A stretch of 44,670 nucleotides of DNA from Peptococcaceae bacterium (GCA_019415505.1 DXZC01000004.1:1-44670); one strand, 5' to 3'; positions 33,975-42,645 are shown, numbered from the stretch's first letter. Program-made: numbers and translations. The notes: generated by a model from the letters alone, not told the origin.

Positions 33975-35270
33975 TTAATTATTATTATTATAGGCCGACG
34001 GTTCGTATATGCGGCGTTTACGCAAAAACCACAGGCCTACTATAAACATACACAGACCGCTGCCCAAAAATATCCATACTATATTTACAATGTCTGCTAA
34101 AGGACCAAAAATTAACATACCCAGGGGAGCTGTAGCCGCGCCCACTAAGGATACGAGACTAAATACCCGCCCTAAAATGTTGGGGTCCACCCTTTCCTGA
34201 AGTATCACCACAACCGAAGTATTACACCAGGGCATGATAAAGCCAATCACGGCGGTAATGGCGTAAAACACCACTAAGTAAGGGGAGAAGCCCAGCAGCA
34301 TACAAAGCACGCTAAAAGTTAGGGTGCTAAGTCCAATAGCTACGCCTTTATTTTTAAAATTGCCCAGAGAGGACAATACTAAGCCCCCTAATACGGAGCC
34401 ACTGCTGAACACTACTTCCTGGATTGTCAGATAAATTACATCGCTACCAAAATTACGGGCAATAAAAATAGGGGAAAGAAAAGAAATAGGGGATATAAAA
34501 ATACAAAAAAGAGCGTAAAAGAGAATTAAGCCCTTTATATAATCATGACGCCAGACGTATTTCCAGCCTTCCTGTAGATCGCGGCAATACCCTCCCTTAA
34601 CTTTGGTCAGGGCCTTAGCTGTGGGCGGTACTGCAATAGTTAGCAAGACTCCTACGCCAATAACTGCTGTTATGATATCCACAAAGAAAGCGGTTACAAT
34701 GTTTGAGGCTGTAAGGACTAGCCCGCCACAGGCCGGAGATAGTATAAATATTAGCGACTGTAGACTGCTATTGATACCTCCAATACGCATAAGTTTATCT
34801 TCTGGAACCAATTGGGGCAAAATAGCGGAAACTGCCGGAGTCTGAATACCGCTACCAATAGAGCGCAGCAGTGCAGCCAATAACAACAACCAATACGGTT
34901 TATAGCCATTGAGAAAAATAAGGGCCAGCGCCAAGGTGATAGCTGCGATACTTAGGTCAGCAATAACTATTATTTTTTTACGGTTAAACCTGTCAGCCAA
35001 TACACCAGCTAAGGGGGCAATAAACACATGAGGGAAAAATCCCACCATAACATAGAGGGCCATCATTACGCCACTGGTAGTATCAAGTATAATGTACCAC
35101 ATTATGGCGTATTGCACCAAGGAGGAGCCTAACATAGTGATAGCTTGACTGCCTAGAAAAAGCGCGGCATTTTTGCGCCAGTGGGGATTAACTGGCGCCG
35201 CTAGCGGTGTATTGTTCGGGTCATTTTTATTATCAGCTGGGACGGTATTATCGTCCCTTTTATCTATCAT
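33975..35270 (-). CDS. MFS transporter (macrolide-efflux-like, DHA3 group)
   Basis: 431 residues with about 12 TM segments after a ~30-residue polar N-terminus. The A-motif-like GVLADRFNRKKIIV lies between TM2 and TM3. ALFLGSQAITMLGSSLVQYAIMWYI near the N-terminus resembles MefA-type efflux proteins. GAGG precedes the ATG; the glpK stop is 9 bases upstream, so the genes are co-transcribed. The link to glycerol metabolism is not obvious; the substrate cannot be read from sequence. Confidence 0.88.
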   Translation of the reverse strand: MIDKRDDNTVPADNKNDPNNTPLAAPVNPHWRKNAALFLGSQAITMLGSSLVQYAIMWYIILDTTSGVMMALYVMVGFFPHVFIAPLAGVLADRFNRKKIIVIADLSIAAITLALALIFLNGYKPYWLLLLAALLRSIGSGIQTPAVSAILPQLVPEDKLMRIGGINSSLQSLIFILSPACGGLVLTASNIVTAFFVDIITAVIGVGVLLTIAVPPTAKALTKVKGGYCRDLQEGWKYVWRHDYIKGLILFYALFCIFISPISFLSPIFIARNFGSDVIYLTIQEVVFSSGSVLGGLVLSSLGNFKNKGVAIGLSTLTFSVLCMLLGFSPYLVVFYAITAVIGFIMPWCNTSVVVILQERVDPNILGRVFSLVSLVGAATAPLGMLIFGPLADIVNIVWIFLGSGLCMFIVGLWFLRKRRIYEPSAYNNNN

Positions 35271-35279
35271 ACGTAATCC

Positions 35280-36776
35280 TCAAATATTGGTATTATCGGT
35301 CAGCGCTTTTTTTACGGCCTGAGCCCAGCCCTGGCGTAATTCAACCCGCTTAGCCTCACTCATGGCGGGGGTAAAGGAACGGTCAATCTCCCAGTTAGCT
35401 GAGATTTCCGCCGTATCCTGCCAATACCCCACAGCTAATCCTCCTAAATAGGCAGCGCCCAAAGCTGTTGTTTCAATGCAAGAGGGACGCTCTACTGCTG
35501 TATTGATAATGTCGGCTTGAAATTGTAACATGAAATTATTGGCAGCGGCGCCGCCATCGACTTTTAAGGATATAAGGTCTAAAGCCGAATCCTCAATCAT
35601 GGCCTGGAGAACGTCGGCTGTTTGGTAAGCCATTGACTCTAAGGCCGCCCTGACAATATGGTTGCGGTTAGAGCCTCTGGTAAGTCCGGTTATTATGCCT
35701 CTGGCTTCAGAATCCCAGTAGGGAGCGCCTAAACCCACAAAGGAAGGGACCAAGTATACTCCGGCGGTATCAGCTACTTTTTCCGCCAATACTTCGCTTT
35801 GAGCGGCGCTGTCGATGAGCTTTAATTCATCACGGAGCCATTGGATAGCGGCGCCGGCCACAAAAACAGAGCCTTCTAAAGCATAATTTACTTTATTATC
35901 ATAACCCCAGGCTATAGTAGTTAACAGCCCATTGTGGGAGAATACCGGCTTTTCGCCGGTGTTAAGTAACATAAAGCAACCGGTACCATAGGTATTTTTA
36001 GCCATGCCTTTATCAAAGCAGGCCTGTCCGAATAGGGCCGCTTGTTGGTCGCCGGCTATACCGCCAATGGGAATTGGCCCGCTAAAAACATCCTGGCCCG
36101 TATAACCAAAATCACCACTGGAGGGGCGCACCTCCGGCAGCATGGAGCTTGGTATATCCAGTAGCCGTAATAAATCCTCGTCCCACTCTAAGGTATTTAT
36201 ATTAAAAAGCATAGTGCGGGAAGCGTTGGAATAATCAGTAGCGTGAACCTTACCCCTGGTCAGTTTCCAGACCAGCCAGGTGTCAATGGTACCAAATAGT
36301 AGGTCACCCTGTGCCGCTTTTTCTCTGGCTCCTTTTACGTTATCTAAAATCCATTTTATCTTGGTGCCAGAAAAATAAGCGTCTATCAGAAGGCCGGTTT
36401 TGGACCGTATCATTTCATTATAACCTTGATTTACCAGGCTTTCACAATAAGGCGCTGTGCGGCGGCACTGCCATACAATAGCTGGTCCCACAGGTTCACC
36501 GCTATTTTTATCCCACACTACAGTGGTTTCCCGCTGATTAGTAATGCCTATGGCGGCAATATTATCGTGGGATAAACCGCCGTGATGTAACGCTTCATGA
36601 GCTACCCCTATTTGCGTACTCCATATTTCTATGGCGTCATGCTCTACCCAGCCGGGTTGCGGATAGTACTGCTTAAACTCCTTTTGAGCTTTGGCTACTA
36701 TATTGCCTTTTTTATCAAAAATTATACAACGTGAACTTGTTGTGCCCTGATCCAGGGACATAATATACTTTTCCAT
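35280..36776 (-). CDS. glpK: Glycerol kinase
   Basis: 498 residues, full length. MEKYIMSLDQGTTSSRCIIFD, ATGITNQRETTVVWD-like (AIGITNQRETTVVWD), GDQQAALFGQ, and KVDGGAAANNFMLQFQADI are FGGY-kinase and GlpK signatures. It phosphorylates glycerol to glycerol 3-phosphate. A GGGGGA site precedes the ATG. No glpF or glpD is nearby. The C-terminal EISANWEIDRSFTP segment is typical. Confidence 0.97.
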   Translation of the reverse strand: MEKYIMSLDQGTTSSRCIIFDKKGNIVAKAQKEFKQYYPQPGWVEHDAIEIWSTQIGVAHEALHHGGLSHDNIAAIGITNQRETTVVWDKNSGEPVGPAIVWQCRRTAPYCESLVNQGYNEMIRSKTGLLIDAYFSGTKIKWILDNVKGAREKAAQGDLLFGTIDTWLVWKLTRGKVHATDYSNASRTMLFNINTLEWDEDLLRLLDIPSSMLPEVRPSSGDFGYTGQDVFSGPIPIGGIAGDQQAALFGQACFDKGMAKNTYGTGCFMLLNTGEKPVFSHNGLLTTIAWGYDNKVNYALEGSVFVAGAAIQWLRDELKLIDSAAQSEVLAEKVADTAGVYLVPSFVGLGAPYWDSEARGIITGLTRGSNRNHIVRAALESMAYQTADVLQAMIEDSALDLISLKVDGGAAANNFMLQFQADIINTAVERPSCIETTALGAAYLGGLAVGYWQDTAEISANWEIDRSFTPAMSEAKRVELRQGWAQAVKKALTDNTNI

Positions 36777-36855
36777 GGAAATCCCCCGTTTCTAGAAGTA
36801 TGAAATACCGCCCTTTGGGTTATCTTAACAGAGAAAGATAAAGGAGGTGTCTTAT

Positions 36856-36990
36856 ATGTGCTGCAACAGTAAAGACTACAAATTTGCGGATCTAAAGGAT
36901 TGCTGCAAAGCGCCCATTGATGAACTGGAGAAGAAACTTTCCAGCGAATGTGGCAAGGAAACAGTATTAATTGCCTACACCAAGTGCTAA
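36856..36990 (+). CDS. Cysteine-rich 44-residue small protein
   Basis: A short ORF from ATG 36856 to TAA 36990 with a perfect AAGGAGG site 7 bases upstream and a strong terminator 30 bases downstream. The peptide has six cysteines: CC at 2-3, CC at 16-17, C32 and a C-terminal C44, with charged residues between (DLKDCCKAP, ELEKKLSSECGKE). It could bind metal or act as a thiol-rich peptide. I know no family. It lies divergent from glpK. The site, terminator and normal codons argue for a true gene. Confidence 0.65.
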   Translation: MCCNSKDYKFADLKDCCKAPIDELEKKLSSECGKETVLIAYTKC

Positions 36991-37020
36991 AGTAGTCCAT
37001 TCTCACCTTAATCTTTTATG

Positions 37021-37057
37021 AAAATATGCCGAATTCCTGAGGTTTTCGGCATATTTT
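37021..37057. terminator. Bidirectional terminator between small ORF and DUF2115 gene
   Basis: AAAATATGCCGAA (37021-37033) pairs with TTCGGCATATTTT (37045-37057). It is 30 bases after the small plus-strand ORF and 9 bases past the stop of the minus-strand gene at 37066, with T-runs on both sides. Confidence 0.85.
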
Positions 37058-37065
37058 CTTTTCCC

Positions 37066-37542
37066 TTATAGCTCAGAAATCTTGGCAACGCAGAACCGAC
37101 AGAGCGAGTTTTCCTGATTTATATAGAACTTTTTTGCCGTACAATAATATTGTCCGCCCTTGTTAATAACTTTACCCTTATCTAAACTCATGCCCACTGG
37201 GTGCATGGGTATTTTGAGAATAAAAGTGCGGTAACAGTTAAGCTGACGGATATAATCCTTAAACTCTTCATCGCCTGGAGCATGAGTATCCATAAAGGCG
37301 TTTATCGCGTCTCTAAATTTCATTAGATAGCGCTCATTTATAGGTTCAGCAAAAAAATTTCCTTCATTTTCTTTTAAAGAAATCAAGGTTTCTAAATTAA
37401 ATTTTTTATTGAGAGTGGCAAAGTCTGTAGCGGAGATTGTTGCTTCCTCGCTTTGATAAACTGCGTATTCCTGCTTTAGCGCTTCTAAGTCAAAGCGGGC
37501 CGCTTTTTCCTGTAATTGCTTCAGTAAATCCTTTGTGTTCAT
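37066..37542 (-). CDS. DUF2115 (UPF0305)-like protein
   Basis: 158 residues. The C-terminal half carries CYRTFILKIPMHPVGMSLD, GQYYCTAKKFYINQENSLCRFCVAK, a pattern of one cysteine plus a CxxC close to the C-terminus that I match to DUF2115/UPF0305, known mainly from methanogenic archaea. The N-terminal half is a charged helical region. The three conserved cysteines and the histidine suggest a metal site. GAGG precedes the ATG and the previous gene stops 9 bases upstream, so the pair is an operon. Function unknown; family call from memory. Confidence 0.65.
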   Translation of the reverse strand: MNTKDLLKQLQEKAARFDLEALKQEYAVYQSEEATISATDFATLNKKFNLETLISLKENEGNFFAEPINERYLMKFRDAINAFMDTHAPGDEEFKDYIRQLNCYRTFILKIPMHPVGMSLDKGKVINKGGQYYCTAKKFYINQENSLCRFCVAKISEL

Positions 37543-37550
37543 AATTCACC

Positions 37551-38567
37551 TCATTTTTCCGGTGGCTGTTCACCTATAAGTCCTAAAAAATCGTCGACAA
37601 TTTCTAAATTTCGGCGTTCTTCTATGGCAATACCAGTTTTTTCACAAAAATATTTAATTGTGTTATAAAGACCGTTTTTTCGTATAATAAGTAAACGTGG
37701 CCGACCGTTGTTCTTGATATATTCCGCTAATAAACTAATGATTTCCTCGTTGAGATTTTCGGAAAATTCTAAAATTTTATGGGCCTCAATAGTACCTTCA
37801 TCATGGTCGGCTATTGCCACCATACGGGGAAAACAGGGGCGAGGGGAGTTGCCGTCTACTACCGGACTAGTAACATAAGCTGACTCCAATTCAATAGCTG
37901 TAGCTACTCTAGGCAGGCGTTTTAGTCTGCCTAAAAATAATTCATCATGTATTAAGTATTCCTTGACCTTGGTCTCTAGCGAAGGTAACAATTTCACTTC
38001 ACAATGCCAGTTTCCACTGGCAGCGTTAGTAAAATATAGGGTTTCACTAGCTTTCTTTGTGTGTATAACTTTTGCTTCTGCCGTGGTGAGGCAATCGTAA
38101 AGCATATTTAATGCTCGTATAAGGATACCTGCTTCCTGGGCGTTAATATACCAAGGGGCTAAGCCTGGAGTGTAAGTGCGAAAAAATATTTGATTTAACG
38201 GACCGGGCTCAGGCAGGTATTCGCCATATTCCATAGCGCTGCGGTCACCTGGACTGAGAATATCTTTTTCCCCAAAATACAGGTTTACACAACTTTGATT
38301 TTGTAAAATAATTTGTAAAGGTGGTTCCGAGCCAGCAGCTAGTATTTTTAAATGTCCAGCCAGGTCAGCATAGCTAGGAAAAACTGAAACACCATAGTAG
38401 TCCTCTTCCGCGCCGAGAATGGTACAGAAGATAGGTTCTTGTTCCGAGGCTGCTTTGATTGTGATAATTTCAGAGCTATTATAGCGTCGCCAGGGTTCCA
38501 ACTGGCGGATTTTTTTACTTATGGCAAATAGTTGAGCCCATTGCCGGGCTTCGGGTATCTCAAACAT
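37551..38567 (-). CDS. DUF7309/DUF6930 domain protein
   Basis: 338 residues, soluble. The N-terminal region (WAQLFAISKKIRQLEPWRRY, then ILGAEEDYYGVSVFPSYADL) fits DUF7309, and the C-terminal ~90 residues (RPRLLIIRKNGLYNTIKYFCEKTGI) fit DUF6930; both have unknown function. GAGG precedes the ATG. It is the first gene of a two-gene minus-strand operon with the DUF2115-like protein, and is divergent from the alcohol dehydrogenase gene. Confidence 0.65.
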   Translation of the reverse strand: MFEIPEARQWAQLFAISKKIRQLEPWRRYNSSEIITIKAASEQEPIFCTILGAEEDYYGVSVFPSYADLAGHLKILAAGSEPPLQIILQNQSCVNLYFGEKDILSPGDRSAMEYGEYLPEPGPLNQIFFRTYTPGLAPWYINAQEAGILIRALNMLYDCLTTAEAKVIHTKKASETLYFTNAASGNWHCEVKLLPSLETKVKEYLIHDELFLGRLKRLPRVATAIELESAYVTSPVVDGNSPRPCFPRMVAIADHDEGTIEAHKILEFSENLNEEIISLLAEYIKNNGRPRLLIIRKNGLYNTIKYFCEKTGIAIEERRNLEIVDDFLGLIGEQPPEK

Positions 38568-38679
38568 ATATTTACCTCAACTTAATAAAATTTAGTTTCA
38601 TAATTATTATAGCATAATAACGCTGAGAAACTCAATGGCAGCCCTTTAATTGTTGCGGCTTTTATAAATGTAAAGTATG

Positions 38680-38688
38680 TGCTATAAT
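38680..38688 (+). promoter_or_regulatory. Extended -10 promoter of the alcohol dehydrogenase gene
   Basis: TGC followed by a perfect TATAAT (38683-38688), 28 bases before the start codon. The -35 position (38660-38665, TTTTAT) matches poorly, which may mean dependence on an activator or on the extended -10 alone. Confidence 0.5.
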
Positions 38689-38716
38689 TGACAATAAATT
38701 GAAGGAGGTTGATTTT

Positions 38717-39895
38717 ATGCTAATTAATAAGAACCATAGCTTTGTTTGTCCAACCCGTATGGTTCACGGCGTCAACATCATAGAACAACTAGCCTCGGAG
38801 GCTAAAGCCTTAAATGCCGGCAAGCTCCTGGTGGTGACAGATAGGGGCATAGCTGACTGTGGAATTTTAGATAAAGCATTGCAGGTTTTAAAAAATGATA
38901 GTGTGGAGTTTACCGTATTCGACGCTGTAGAAGCTAATCCTGCCACAGACACTGTAGCCAGTGGCACGGAGTTGTATCGCAAAGAAAATTGCCAGGGCTT
39001 ATTGGGTTTAGGCGGCGGCAGTTCCATGGATACAGCCAAGGCCATTGGCGTTGAAATTGCTGAAGGCGAGCCTGTAGTGAATTTTGAATGCGCGCCAGGA
39101 AAAAAAGAGTTATCCCGGAGAATACCGCCGCTTATTTGCGTACCCACAACGGCGGGAACAGGTAGCGAAGTAACGCTCTGGGCTGTTATTACTGACCGGC
39201 AACGTCAGTATAAATTCAATGTGGGCGGGGTTCATATTGCCGCGCATGTGGCGCTCATAGATCCTATGCTACAGCTTTCCCTGCCAGCGGAGTTAACTAT
39301 GTCCACAGGTATGGACGCCCTTTGCCATGCCATTGAATGTTATACTGGTGCTTACGCCCAACCTATAACCGACGCCTTTGCTTATCAGGCCATTGAACTG
39401 GCAGGTAAATATCTGCGCCGGGCTGTTGCATACGGTGAAGATATTGAGGCCCGCTACCAAATGGCCATGTGCTCTATGTTGGCCGGTTTATCCTATGGTT
39501 TGGAAAGCGCCGGAGCCGTGCACGCCCTCACCCAGACTTTGGGCGGTATTTATCCTGTGGCCCACGGCTTGGCCGTAGCCGCGACCTTGGCGCCGGTTAT
39601 GGAATATAACTGGCTGGGCAAACCTGATAAATACGCCCGTATTGCCGGGGCAATGGGTGAGGATATACGGGGCTTATCTGAAAACGAGGCCGCTAAATTA
39701 GCAGTTGAAGCTGTAAAATCTTTAGCCGGTGATATTGGTGTGCCAAACCTCAAAAATATGGGTATTAAAAAAGAGGATATACCTCGTTTAGCAGTCGAGG
39801 CCTTTAACGACCCGCAAACTATAGGTAACCCTCGCGATTTAACTGTTAAAGCTTATGAAGCCATCTATGAGCGCGCTTACGCCATTGTGTATTAA
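38717..39895 (+). CDS. Iron-containing alcohol dehydrogenase
   Basis: 392 residues. The NAD-binding motif GLGGGSSMDTAKAIG is at 97-111. The metal ligands are D200, H204, H269 and H283 with the exact family spacing (MDALCHAIE; VHALTQTLGGIYPVAHG). It should reduce aldehydes or oxidise alcohols with NAD(P)H in the cytoplasm; the specific substrate is open (butanol, lactaldehyde or propanediol dehydrogenases all look alike). I chose the ATG at 38717 after AAGGAGG over an in-frame TTG 18 bases upstream. Monocistronic. Confidence 0.95.
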   Translation: MLINKNHSFVCPTRMVHGVNIIEQLASEAKALNAGKLLVVTDRGIADCGILDKALQVLKNDSVEFTVFDAVEANPATDTVASGTELYRKENCQGLLGLGGGSSMDTAKAIGVEIAEGEPVVNFECAPGKKELSRRIPPLICVPTTAGTGSEVTLWAVITDRQRQYKFNVGGVHIAAHVALIDPMLQLSLPAELTMSTGMDALCHAIECYTGAYAQPITDAFAYQAIELAGKYLRRAVAYGEDIEARYQMAMCSMLAGLSYGLESAGAVHALTQTLGGIYPVAHGLAVAATLAPVMEYNWLGKPDKYARIAGAMGEDIRGLSENEAAKLAVEAVKSLAGDIGVPNLKNMGIKKEDIPRLAVEAFNDPQTIGNPRDLTVKAYEAIYERAYAIVY

Positions 39896-39919
39896 GTTAA
39901 TTAAAGCAATAGATATTTT

Positions 39920-39954
39920 AATAGCCTAGTGAATTTAAGCGCTAGGCTATTTTA
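39920..39954 (+). terminator. Terminator after the alcohol dehydrogenase gene
   Basis: AATAGCCTAG (39920-39929) pairs with CTAGGCTATT (39942-39951), 12-base loop, then TTTAG. Confidence 0.8.
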
Positions 39955-40141
39955 GTTGTTAAGTTTATATCCTGGGGATATATTTAAACATAGTTTAAAG
40001 CTTATTTAACTGTCGATAAAATAATACCATGTTGGGTACAATGGCAAAATATAACATAATGACCTGCTCTCTACTGTAAAACATTGTTTATTAAATACTT
40101 ATATTTGGGAGATACTATCTAAAAAAGTGGAGGTGCGCATT

Positions 40142-40909
40142 ATGGCAGTATCACACAAAGGTGCCATATCATTTGGCATGGTACATATACCAGTTGGCTT
40201 ACACACGGCAATACAGGATAATGATATTCATTTCAACCAGCTCTGTAAGGAGGACGGCAGCAGAATTAAATACAAGAAAATCTGCTCCCAATGCGGTAAA
40301 GAGGTCTCAACTAAGGATATAGTAAAGGGTTTTGAGTATGAACCGGATAAATATGTAACAATGTCCGACGAGGATTTTGAAAAAGCCAAGACTGAGAAGG
40401 ATAAGACTATCCATATTTTACATTTTACCGATTTAACGGCAATCCGCCCGGTTTACTACGATAAGACTTATCATGCCGTGCCGGAAAAAGGCGGTGAAAA
40501 AGCGTACGAAATATTACGAAGAGCCATGAAGGAAGAAGGTAAAGTTGCCATTGCTAAAACGGTTATGGGTACCAAAGAAAAGCTGTTAACCCTCATACCG
40601 ACGGATGAAGATATTTTAGTAGAAACCATGTTTTACGCTGACGAGGTTAAGGAGGCCCCTAACCAAATAACACAGCCAGAAGTAGGAGAGGCGGAACTGC
40701 AAATGGCCAAGACTCTTATAGCGGCAATGGTTAAGGATTTTGAACCTATGGACTATAAAAACGAATATCAAAGCCGCCTTTGGGAAATAATTCAGCAAAA
40801 AATACAGGGCAAAGAAATTACCGTGGTAGCGGAAAAAGAAGCTAATAATGTTATTGACCTCATGGAAGCCTTGCAGCAAAGCTTAGATAAGGTCAATAAG
40901 GCGGGATAA
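40142..40909 (+). CDS. ku: Ku DNA end-binding protein
   Basis: 255 residues. AVSHKGAISFGMVHIPVGLH, then YKKICSQCGKEV, KGFEYEPDKYVTMSDEDFE and the C-terminal DYKNEYQSRLWEIIQQKIQGK helix are typical of bacterial Ku, which forms a ring on double-strand ends and recruits LigD for end joining. The ATG at 40142 follows GGAGGTG. The ligase gene overlaps its stop by one base. In sporeformers Ku/LigD protects spores and is often forespore-expressed, but no clear sigma-G promoter is visible here. Confidence 0.95.
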   Translation: MAVSHKGAISFGMVHIPVGLHTAIQDNDIHFNQLCKEDGSRIKYKKICSQCGKEVSTKDIVKGFEYEPDKYVTMSDEDFEKAKTEKDKTIHILHFTDLTAIRPVYYDKTYHAVPEKGGEKAYEILRRAMKEEGKVAIAKTVMGTKEKLLTLIPTDEDILVETMFYADEVKEAPNQITQPEVGEAELQMAKTLIAAMVKDFEPMDYKNEYQSRLWEIIQQKIQGKEITVVAEKEANNVIDLMEALQQSLDKVNKAG

Positions 40910-41865
40910 TGGATTTATTTTTAGAGAAAAATATTCGCCCCATGCTTATTGGGGCTGATAGCGAACCCTTTGATTCAGAGGAGCATATTTATGAGCTAAA
41001 GTTGGACGGTGAACGCTGCCTCGCTTATTTAGACCTCAATAGCACGGAATTAATAAATAAGCGGGCTGTAAAAATGCTCCCAAAGGTACCGGAATTAAGG
41101 GAAATACACAAATATGTCACCAAACGCTGCATTCTTGACGGTGAATTAACGGTTATCAAAAATGGTAAGCCCGATTTTAGCGCTATACAACGCCGCAGCC
41201 TCATGTCTCACCGCCTAAAAATAGAGCTGGCCGCCCAAAGGGAGCCAGCCTGTTTTACTGCTTTTGATATTCTTTATGTTGATGACCACCCAACTAACGA
41301 TTTACCATTGCTGACTAGAAAATCTTTATTGCAAGATGTTGTAGCCCGGGAGAGTTCGGATTTTGCAGTGAGCCGTTATATAGAGAAAAACGGTATAGCA
41401 TTTTATGAATTAGCCAAAAACCAGGGTTTAGAGGGAATAGTGGCTAAAGTTAAAGATAGTAAATACTATTTTGACAGACGCACTCAGGACTGGATTAAAA
41501 TCAAAAACTTTTTAGACGATGATTTTGTAGTCTGCGGCTATCTACCCAAAGAAAATAATATGACAAGTCTTATATTGGGTCAGTATGATAACAGCCGTTT
41601 AACATATATAGGCCATGTAACACTGGGCGTTAGGGGGGAGAGCTTTAAAAAGATTAAGCAAGTACCCAAAATGGACTTACCACCTTTTACGACTCCCCCT
41701 GGTAACGAGGGTACCACTTGGCTACAGCCTAAGCTGGTTTGCACGGTTAAGTTTATGCAACGCACCGCAAACGGCGGCATACGGCAGCCGGTGTTTAAAG
41801 GACTGAGGGAGGATAAGCAACCAGAGGAATGTATCATAAAAAGTAAAGAATCACAATCTTTTTAA
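40909..41865 (+). CDS. ligD: LigD-type ATP-dependent DNA ligase (ligase domain only)
   Basis: 318 residues. The adenylation motif is K31-L-D-G34 (YELKLDGERCLAYL); further motifs are CILDGELTVIKNGKPDF, EGIVAKVKDSKYYF and DWIKIKNFLDDDFVVCGY, followed by an OB-fold ending FKGLREDKQPEEC. It has the ligase domain alone, with no polymerase or phosphoesterase domain. It would seal breaks held by Ku. Start and Ku stop share one base (TAATG). tRNA-Leu follows. Confidence 0.92.
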   Translation: MDLFLEKNIRPMLIGADSEPFDSEEHIYELKLDGERCLAYLDLNSTELINKRAVKMLPKVPELREIHKYVTKRCILDGELTVIKNGKPDFSAIQRRSLMSHRLKIELAAQREPACFTAFDILYVDDHPTNDLPLLTRKSLLQDVVARESSDFAVSRYIEKNGIAFYELAKNQGLEGIVAKVKDSKYYFDRRTQDWIKIKNFLDDDFVVCGYLPKENNMTSLILGQYDNSRLTYIGHVTLGVRGESFKKIKQVPKMDLPPFTTPPGNEGTTWLQPKLVCTVKFMQRTANGGIRQPVFKGLREDKQPEECIIKSKESQSF

Positions 41866-41884
41866 TTTTATCATCTATAAAGTA

Positions 41885-41913
41885 TTGCATTTGTTAAGGG
41901 AATATAGTATAAT
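41885..41913 (+). promoter_or_regulatory. Promoter of tRNA-Leu(CAG)
   Basis: TTGCAT (41885-41890), 17-base spacer and TATAAT (41908-41913), 12 bases before the tRNA. Confidence 0.8.
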
Positions 41914-41925
41914 ACTTTTCACAAT

Positions 41926-42012
41926 GCGGATGTGGCGGAATTGGCAGACGCGCTAGATTCAGGTTCTAGTGGGGGCAACCTCGTGGAGGTTCAAATCCTC
42001 TTATCCGCACCA
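41926..42012 (+). tRNA. tRNA-Leu, anticodon CAG
   Basis: 87 bases with encoded CCA. Acceptor GCGGATG/TATCCGC (last pair G-T), anticodon loop TTCAGGT on CTAGA/TCTAG, class II variable arm, T-loop GGTTCAAATC. It reads CUG. Confidence 0.96.
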
Positions 42013-42035
42013 TATCAAGGAACAAGCTTGATAGA

Positions 42036-42066
42036 AAATAGCCTTCCATTTCGGAAGGCTATTTTT
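42036..42066 (+). terminator. Terminator after tRNA-Leu(CAG)
   Basis: AAATAGCCTTCC (42036-42047) pairs with GGAAGGCTATTT (42053-42064), 5-base loop, followed by TTATG. Confidence 0.88.
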
Positions 42067-42407
42067 ATGTCTCAAGAATATAGTTGGGAATAAGGAATAA
42101 TTAGGCAATTTTAAATTTCTGCAGGTAACGGTGTTTCTAAAAGTTAGTCCTTTGCTTGCAGGAGCTTTCCTTTCTCTATAGGGTGTATTAATAGCTGTCT
42201 ATTTGTAAAATTACTTTAGGAGCCATATAAATAACTAGAGTAAGTGATGAAAAATCTTGAGGAATCCAACCTTGATTATGCCGAATATTTTAAATTTATA
42301 TAAGCGGTAAACCTTGATTTATTTATTATAGTGTTGTACAATATTATCAGTTAATAGGATATGATATTTAGATTTATCATAATGTAGACGGGAGGGAAAG
42401 AATTACT
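42067..42407. other. Gene-free stretch
   Basis: About 340 AT-rich bases without a supported gene; the longest ATG-led frame near 42247 has only 18 codons. I see no convincing repeats. A TATCAT-rich region near 42340-42380 may hold the promoter of the following small gene, but no hexamer pair is clear. Confidence 0.5.
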
Positions 42408-42581
42408 ATGGCAGAGAAAAAAAGCGCCAATGAAAAGACCTTAATTTGCAATTACTACAAGGATAAACCTGTAGCCCCTAAGGACGGGAAGGAATGTTAT
42501 AATTTTGAACCCGTTAATCACGATGCTTATACCTGTGTAGGCAGGGCTTGTGGAGATTGCTATTACAGCAAAAAAGCTTAA
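42408..42581 (+). CDS. Cysteine-containing 57-residue small protein
   Basis: A short ORF from ATG 42408 to TAA 42581 with GGGAGG upstream and a perfect terminator 34 bases after the stop. The peptide has five cysteines (14, 30, 43, 48, 51) including CVGRACGDC near its C-terminus and several tyrosines, and it is lysine-rich at both ends. The pattern suggests a small metal- or iron-sulfur-binding protein, though I know no family. It precedes cooC but has its own terminator, so it is a separate unit. Confidence 0.7.
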   Translation: MAEKKSANEKTLICNYYKDKPVAPKDGKECYNFEPVNHDAYTCVGRACGDCYYSKKA

Positions 42582-42614
42582 AATAAGGTAAAATCTTGGT
42601 TATTTGGTATTTAG

Positions 42615-42645
42615 TGCCTTCTGTATTAACAGAAGGCATTTTTTA
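42615..42645 (+). terminator. Terminator after the small cysteine protein gene
   Basis: TGCCTTCTGT (42615-42624) and ACAGAAGGCA (42629-42638) with a 4-base loop, followed by six T. Confidence 0.9.

Noticed and set aside
40084..40118. Sigma-G promoter for ku
   Set aside because: GATACTA near 40111 resembles the -10, but no matching -35 lies 17-18 bases upstream.
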